Shown piece after piece: positions 7,731 to 9,591 of a stretch of DNA of 9,591 nucleotides (the first letter of the stretch is position 1; each line of letters begins with the position of its first letter). Origin of the DNA: Acidobacteriota bacterium (GTDB taxonomy: Bacteria > Acidobacteriota > Aminicenantia > UBA2199); NCBI GenBank assembly GCA_028749105.1, contig JAQUQF010000049.1:1-9591 (forward strand), written 5' to 3'. The notes under the pieces were generated by a model. It did no database searches. It saw only the letters and a list, made by a program, of their open reading frames with translations, and was not told the DNA's origin. The translations under genes and the position numbers were made by a program.

Positions 7731-7819
7731 GTTCTGGGAAATTGCCGTAACCCGCTGCGCCGATCAGGGGAAATGCCTGGCGAGCCGTTTTTTGACTCGC
7801 ACGAATTCTGGGAGTTGCC
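7731..7819. other. Intergenic gap between fdhA and the FmdE-like gene
   Basis: This 89-nt stretch is the only real gap in the window. It contains an imperfect direct repeat (annotated separately) and a weak inverted repeat, GCGAG at 7780-7784 and CTCGC at 7796-7800, whose 11-nt loop holds the T6 tract (7788-7793). The T-run lies inside the loop rather than after the stem, so it is not a normal intrinsic terminator. A TTGACT at 7792-7797 has no matching -10 box before the start codon. Whether the downstream genes are co-transcribed with the dehydrogenase is undecided; the same strand and the modest gap favour read-through. Confidence 0.55.
7732..7819 (+). repeat. Imperfect 14/15-nt direct repeat flanking the intergenic gap
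   Basis: TTCTGGGAAATTGCC at 7732-7746 and TTCTGGGAGTTGCC at 7806-7819 match except for AA versus G at one point. The second copy carries the ribosome site (GGGAG) of the FmdE-like gene and abuts its ATG. The first copy directly follows the fdhA stop and is not followed by a start codon. It may be a scar of a short duplication or insertion, or chance. Confidence 0.5.
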
Positions 7820-8401
7820 ATGAATAAACGTGTCCTTCCGCTGGCAGGATTTGAAAAAAAAATTGCCGCCTTTCGCGAGAAGCCGGCCCCGGGATTGATT
7901 ATTGGCGGTTACATGGTGGATGAGATTACGAAGAATCTGCCAAAAGACAGATTCTATGATGTGATCTGTGAATCCATCAAATGCCTGCCCGATGCCGTGC
8001 AACTATTGACTCCTTGTTCGGTTGGGAATGGCTGGCTCAGGATTCTCAAGATCGGTCGTTTCGCCATGACCTTTTTCGACAAGGAAACCGGAGAAGGCAT
8101 CCGGGCTTACCTGGACACGGAAAAATTGAAAAAATATCCCCCCATCAATGAATGGTTTTTCAAGCTCACTCCAAAGCGGGAACAGGATTCCGAAAAGTTG
8201 ATGGCCAGCATCAGGTCGGCGGGCGGCGCCATAATTTCCCTGCAAAAAGTCAAAGTGGATACCGACATAACGAAAAAGAAAAAAGACCATAAGGTCGCTG
8301 TTTGCGCCAAGTGCCACGAAGCGTATCCGGCTACCGAAGACGGAAATTTATGCAAAGTATGCAATGGAAAAATCAGCTATTACGATTTTTCCGGAGAATA
8401 A
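7820..8401 (+). CDS. FmdE-family protein with C-terminal zinc ribbon, lacking the HGH motif
   Basis: A 193-residue protein resembling subunit E of formylmethanofuran dehydrogenase. The family core is visible in residues 48-75: VICESIKCLPDAVQLLTPC followed by SVGNGWL, with C50, C55 and C66. In typical FmdE proteins an N-terminal His-Gly-His stretch precedes this core; here the equivalent region reads PAPGLIIGGYMVDEI (22-36) with no histidine. The C-terminus is a zinc-ribbon-like C162-x2-C165...C178-x2-C181, preceded by a lysine-rich linker (152-158). GGGAG 5 nt before ATG 7820 sets the start. It lies 89 nt behind the formate dehydrogenase gene, and its stop is close to the next start. Nothing else here belongs to methanofuran metabolism, so a role in metal or cofactor handling for the molybdopterin enzyme is more likely; the exact function is unknown. 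Its GC content (sampled lines 37-53%) is lower than that of the first three genes. Confidence 0.9.
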   Translation: MNKRVLPLAGFEKKIAAFREKPAPGLIIGGYMVDEITKNLPKDRFYDVICESIKCLPDAVQLLTPCSVGNGWLRILKIGRFAMTFFDKETGEGIRAYLDTEKLKKYPPINEWFFKLTPKREQDSEKLMASIRSAGGAIISLQKVKVDTDITKKKKDHKVAVCAKCHEAYPATEDGNLCKVCNGKISYYDFSGE

Positions 8402-8404
8402 GGG
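8400..8404 (+). promoter_or_regulatory. Ribosome binding site favouring the GTG start of the DUF364 gene
   Basis: AAGGG overlapping the FmdE stop codon, 4 nt before GTG 8409; a GGAG at 8393-8396 lies slightly further out. The in-frame ATG at 8364 has no comparable site. Confidence 0.5.
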
Positions 8405-8408
8405 CATC

Positions 8409-9215
8409 GTGATCATCGCGGAAACGATCCGGCAGCTGCATGATTCTTATGCAAGCCTGCTTGTCTCCGAAAGGATCGAGAGGCTGGTCATCGGTGTTTT
8501 CTTTACCGCCGTACAACTTTCCGGAGGATCATGCGGCCTTGCCCACAGCGAGCTGGAAGGCGGGCGCTGCTGCACGACAGGCCACCAGCGCAACCTGGGC
8601 GAGTTCTCGCCCGGCCGCCTGAAGGGGAAGACGATCCTTGACATCCTGAACCACGCAGACGAGCGCCCCCTGTTTGCCAGTGTGAAAATGGCAGTCTTGA
8701 ACGCCATATCCGCCCGGATCATAGCGTCAGGCAATTACAAGATCGTGGCGGGCCGCGACCCGATCGAATGGATCGATGCCTCTGCCGGCAGGGCCGTCAC
8801 CATCGTCGGCGCATTCCAGGCCTACATGGACAAGCTGTCGGAACTGTCCTGTACGCTCCAGGTGTTGGAACTCGATGTAACCGCCTTTCCGGAGCGGCAT
8901 CGCCGGCTGTATGTGCCGGCCGAGCGGGCCGCGGAGATCCTGCCCGGGTCAGATGCCGTCATCCTGACCGGGTCCACATTGGTGAATGATACGCTGGACG
9001 ATCTGCTCGCCTTGATACCTCCCCGCGCCTTCACGATCCTGGTGGGCCCCTCCAGCGGGCTGCTTCCCGATTGCCTGTTCCGCAAGGGCGTGGACCTCAT
9101 CGGGACCATACGTATTCTTGACCCCGACACCATGTTCACTGTGGTGAGCGAAGGCGGTGCCGGTTACCACCTTTTCCGCACCTGCGCGGAAAAGATCTGT
9201 CTCCTCAATGAATAG
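8409..9215 (+). CDS. DUF4213/DUF364 family protein (putative heavy-metal chelation domain)
   Basis: About 268 residues from the GTG start. The N-terminal part has the DUF4213-like pattern LVIGVFFTAVQLSGGSCGLA. The rest resembles DUF364: a Rossmann-like strand-turn AVTIVGAFQAYMDKL, then LQVLELDV, then SDAVILTGSTLVNDTLDDLL, then ILVGPSSGLLPDCLFRKGVD. DUF364 has been described as a putative heavy-metal-chelation domain, and members often sit near metal transporters or metalloenzymes; no reaction is established. Start: GTG 8409 is preceded by AAGGG 4 nt upstream and lies 7 nt after the FmdE stop. An in-frame ATG at 8364 would overlap the FmdE gene by 38 nt, has no visible ribosome site and adds 15 residues unlike the family, so I prefer GTG. 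The gene overlaps the next start by 8 nt, which suggests translational coupling. C-x-x-x-x-x family metal ligands cannot be assigned from the sequence alone. Confidence 0.88.
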   Translation: MIIAETIRQLHDSYASLLVSERIERLVIGVFFTAVQLSGGSCGLAHSELEGGRCCTTGHQRNLGEFSPGRLKGKTILDILNHADERPLFASVKMAVLNAISARIIASGNYKIVAGRDPIEWIDASAGRAVTIVGAFQAYMDKLSELSCTLQVLELDVTAFPERHRRLYVPAERAAEILPGSDAVILTGSTLVNDTLDDLLALIPPRAFTILVGPSSGLLPDCLFRKGVDLIGTIRILDPDTMFTVVSEGGAGYHLFRTCAEKICLLNE

Positions 9216-9591
9216 AGGTCATCCATCTCCAGCAACTGCCGGGGAATCTGGGCCGGAACCTGTTTTGCATCCGACTCCCATGCGACACCTGGACGACACC
9301 TGGCTGAAGGCTGCCGCTCTGGGATGCATGTGGGCTTCGAGCGAGATCGTGCTGGGCGGCTTTCTGCACAACCTGAACGTTCCGTTCACCGGAAACCTCA
9401 TGGCCGGCATTGGCATTGTGCTGATGATCGCCGTCGGCCATCTATGGCCGGAGCGCGGCTTGTTCTGGCGGGCCGGCCTGATTTGCGCTCTGATGAAGGG
9501 ACTGGCCCCCAGCGCTGTCATTTTCGGCCCCATGATCGCCATCACCTTCCAGGGCTGCCTGATGGACCTGGCGGTGCGGATCTTCCGGCGC
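9208..9591 (+). CDS. Polytopic membrane protein, ECF-transporter S-component-like, 3'-truncated by window end
   Basis: The reading frame is open from ATG 9208 to the last base (128 codons, no stop), so the C-terminus is missing. Residues 1-30 are polar and proline-rich (PATAGESGPEP). After that come hydrophobic stretches at about 33-52, 63-79, 88-98 and 101-123, with the pattern WASSEIVLGGFLHNLNVPFTG (long run abbreviated here as W42 to G62), LFWRAGLICALMKGLAPSA (85-103) and GPMIAITFQG (107-116). This combination resembles membrane substrate-binding proteins of ECF-type importers; I recognise the pattern but not the substrate. The start overlaps the DUF364 stop by 8 nt; ATG 9280 (MRHLDDTWLK) is an alternative that removes the unconserved leader. 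No strong ribosome site precedes either, which fits coupling to the upstream gene. Behind a metalloenzyme operon and a metal-chelation-type protein, metal (Mo/W) or cofactor uptake is an inference only. ATPase and T-component genes would be expected downstream. Confidence 0.7.
   Translation, partial: MNRGHPSPATAGESGPEPVLHPTPMRHLDDTWLKAAALGCMWASSEIVLGGFLHNLNVPFTGNLMAGIGIVLMIAVGHLWPERGLFWRAGLICALMKGLAPSAVIFGPMIAITFQGCLMDLAVRIFRR

Noticed and set aside
7780..7800. Intrinsic terminator between fdhA and the FmdE-like gene
   Set aside because: The stem is only five base pairs, the loop is 11 nt and the T-run is inside the loop, not after the stem.
7792..7819. Sigma-70 promoter with TTGACT as -35
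   Set aside because: At normal spacing the -10 position would fall on TTGCCA at the start codon, which is not a -10 box.
8364..8408. Longer start (ATG 8364) for the DUF364 gene
   Set aside because: No ribosome site, a 38-nt overlap with the FmdE gene and no family similarity in the extra 15 residues; GTG 8409 fits better, though it is not proven.

Overview
The window is a tightly packed, one-strand (+) run of seven genes from a bacterium that probably lives by anaerobic formate/H2-type redox metabolism. The first genes are very GC-rich (a sampled line near 541-600 is about 68% GC). Taxonomy cannot be fixed from the sequence. The gene set fits uncultured anaerobic lineages such as Aminicenantes/Acidobacteriota or Desulfobacterota, but this is a low-confidence impression.

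Region 1 (1-7730) encodes a predicted soluble, flavin-based, NAD(P)-linked formate dehydrogenase complex. In order it holds: (a) a 5'-truncated fusion of a HydB/HndC-type NuoF (FMN, NADH site) with a GltD/NfnB-type FAD and NAD(P)H module; (b) a NuoE-like [2Fe-2S] subunit; (c) a second, differently diverged NuoF whose N-terminal thioredoxin-like domain has lost its cluster cysteines; (d) a 903-residue formate dehydrogenase alpha subunit with a NuoG-like Fe-S front end and a cysteine (not selenocysteine) active site. Spacing is 7 nt, a 4-nt overlap and 11 nt, so these are very likely one operon. The complex has two NADH-type flavin heads plus a third, GltD-type pyridine-nucleotide site. This suggests formate oxidation (or CO2 reduction) coupled to both NAD and NADP pools, possibly with electron bifurcation.

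Region 2 (7731-7819) is an 89-nt gap with an imperfect 14/15-nt direct repeat and no convincing terminator or promoter.

Region 3 (7820-9591) holds three translationally linked genes: an FmdE-family protein with a C-terminal zinc ribbon but no HGH motif; a DUF4213/DUF364 protein (the 'putative heavy-metal chelation' family); and the 5' part of a polytopic membrane protein that resembles ECF-type substrate-binding components and runs off the window. Placed directly behind a molybdopterin enzyme, this cassette may supply or handle metal (Mo/W) for the dehydrogenase, but that is inference from context. There is no gene-free stretch above 300 bases, and I saw no RNA gene, CRISPR array or insertion sequence.
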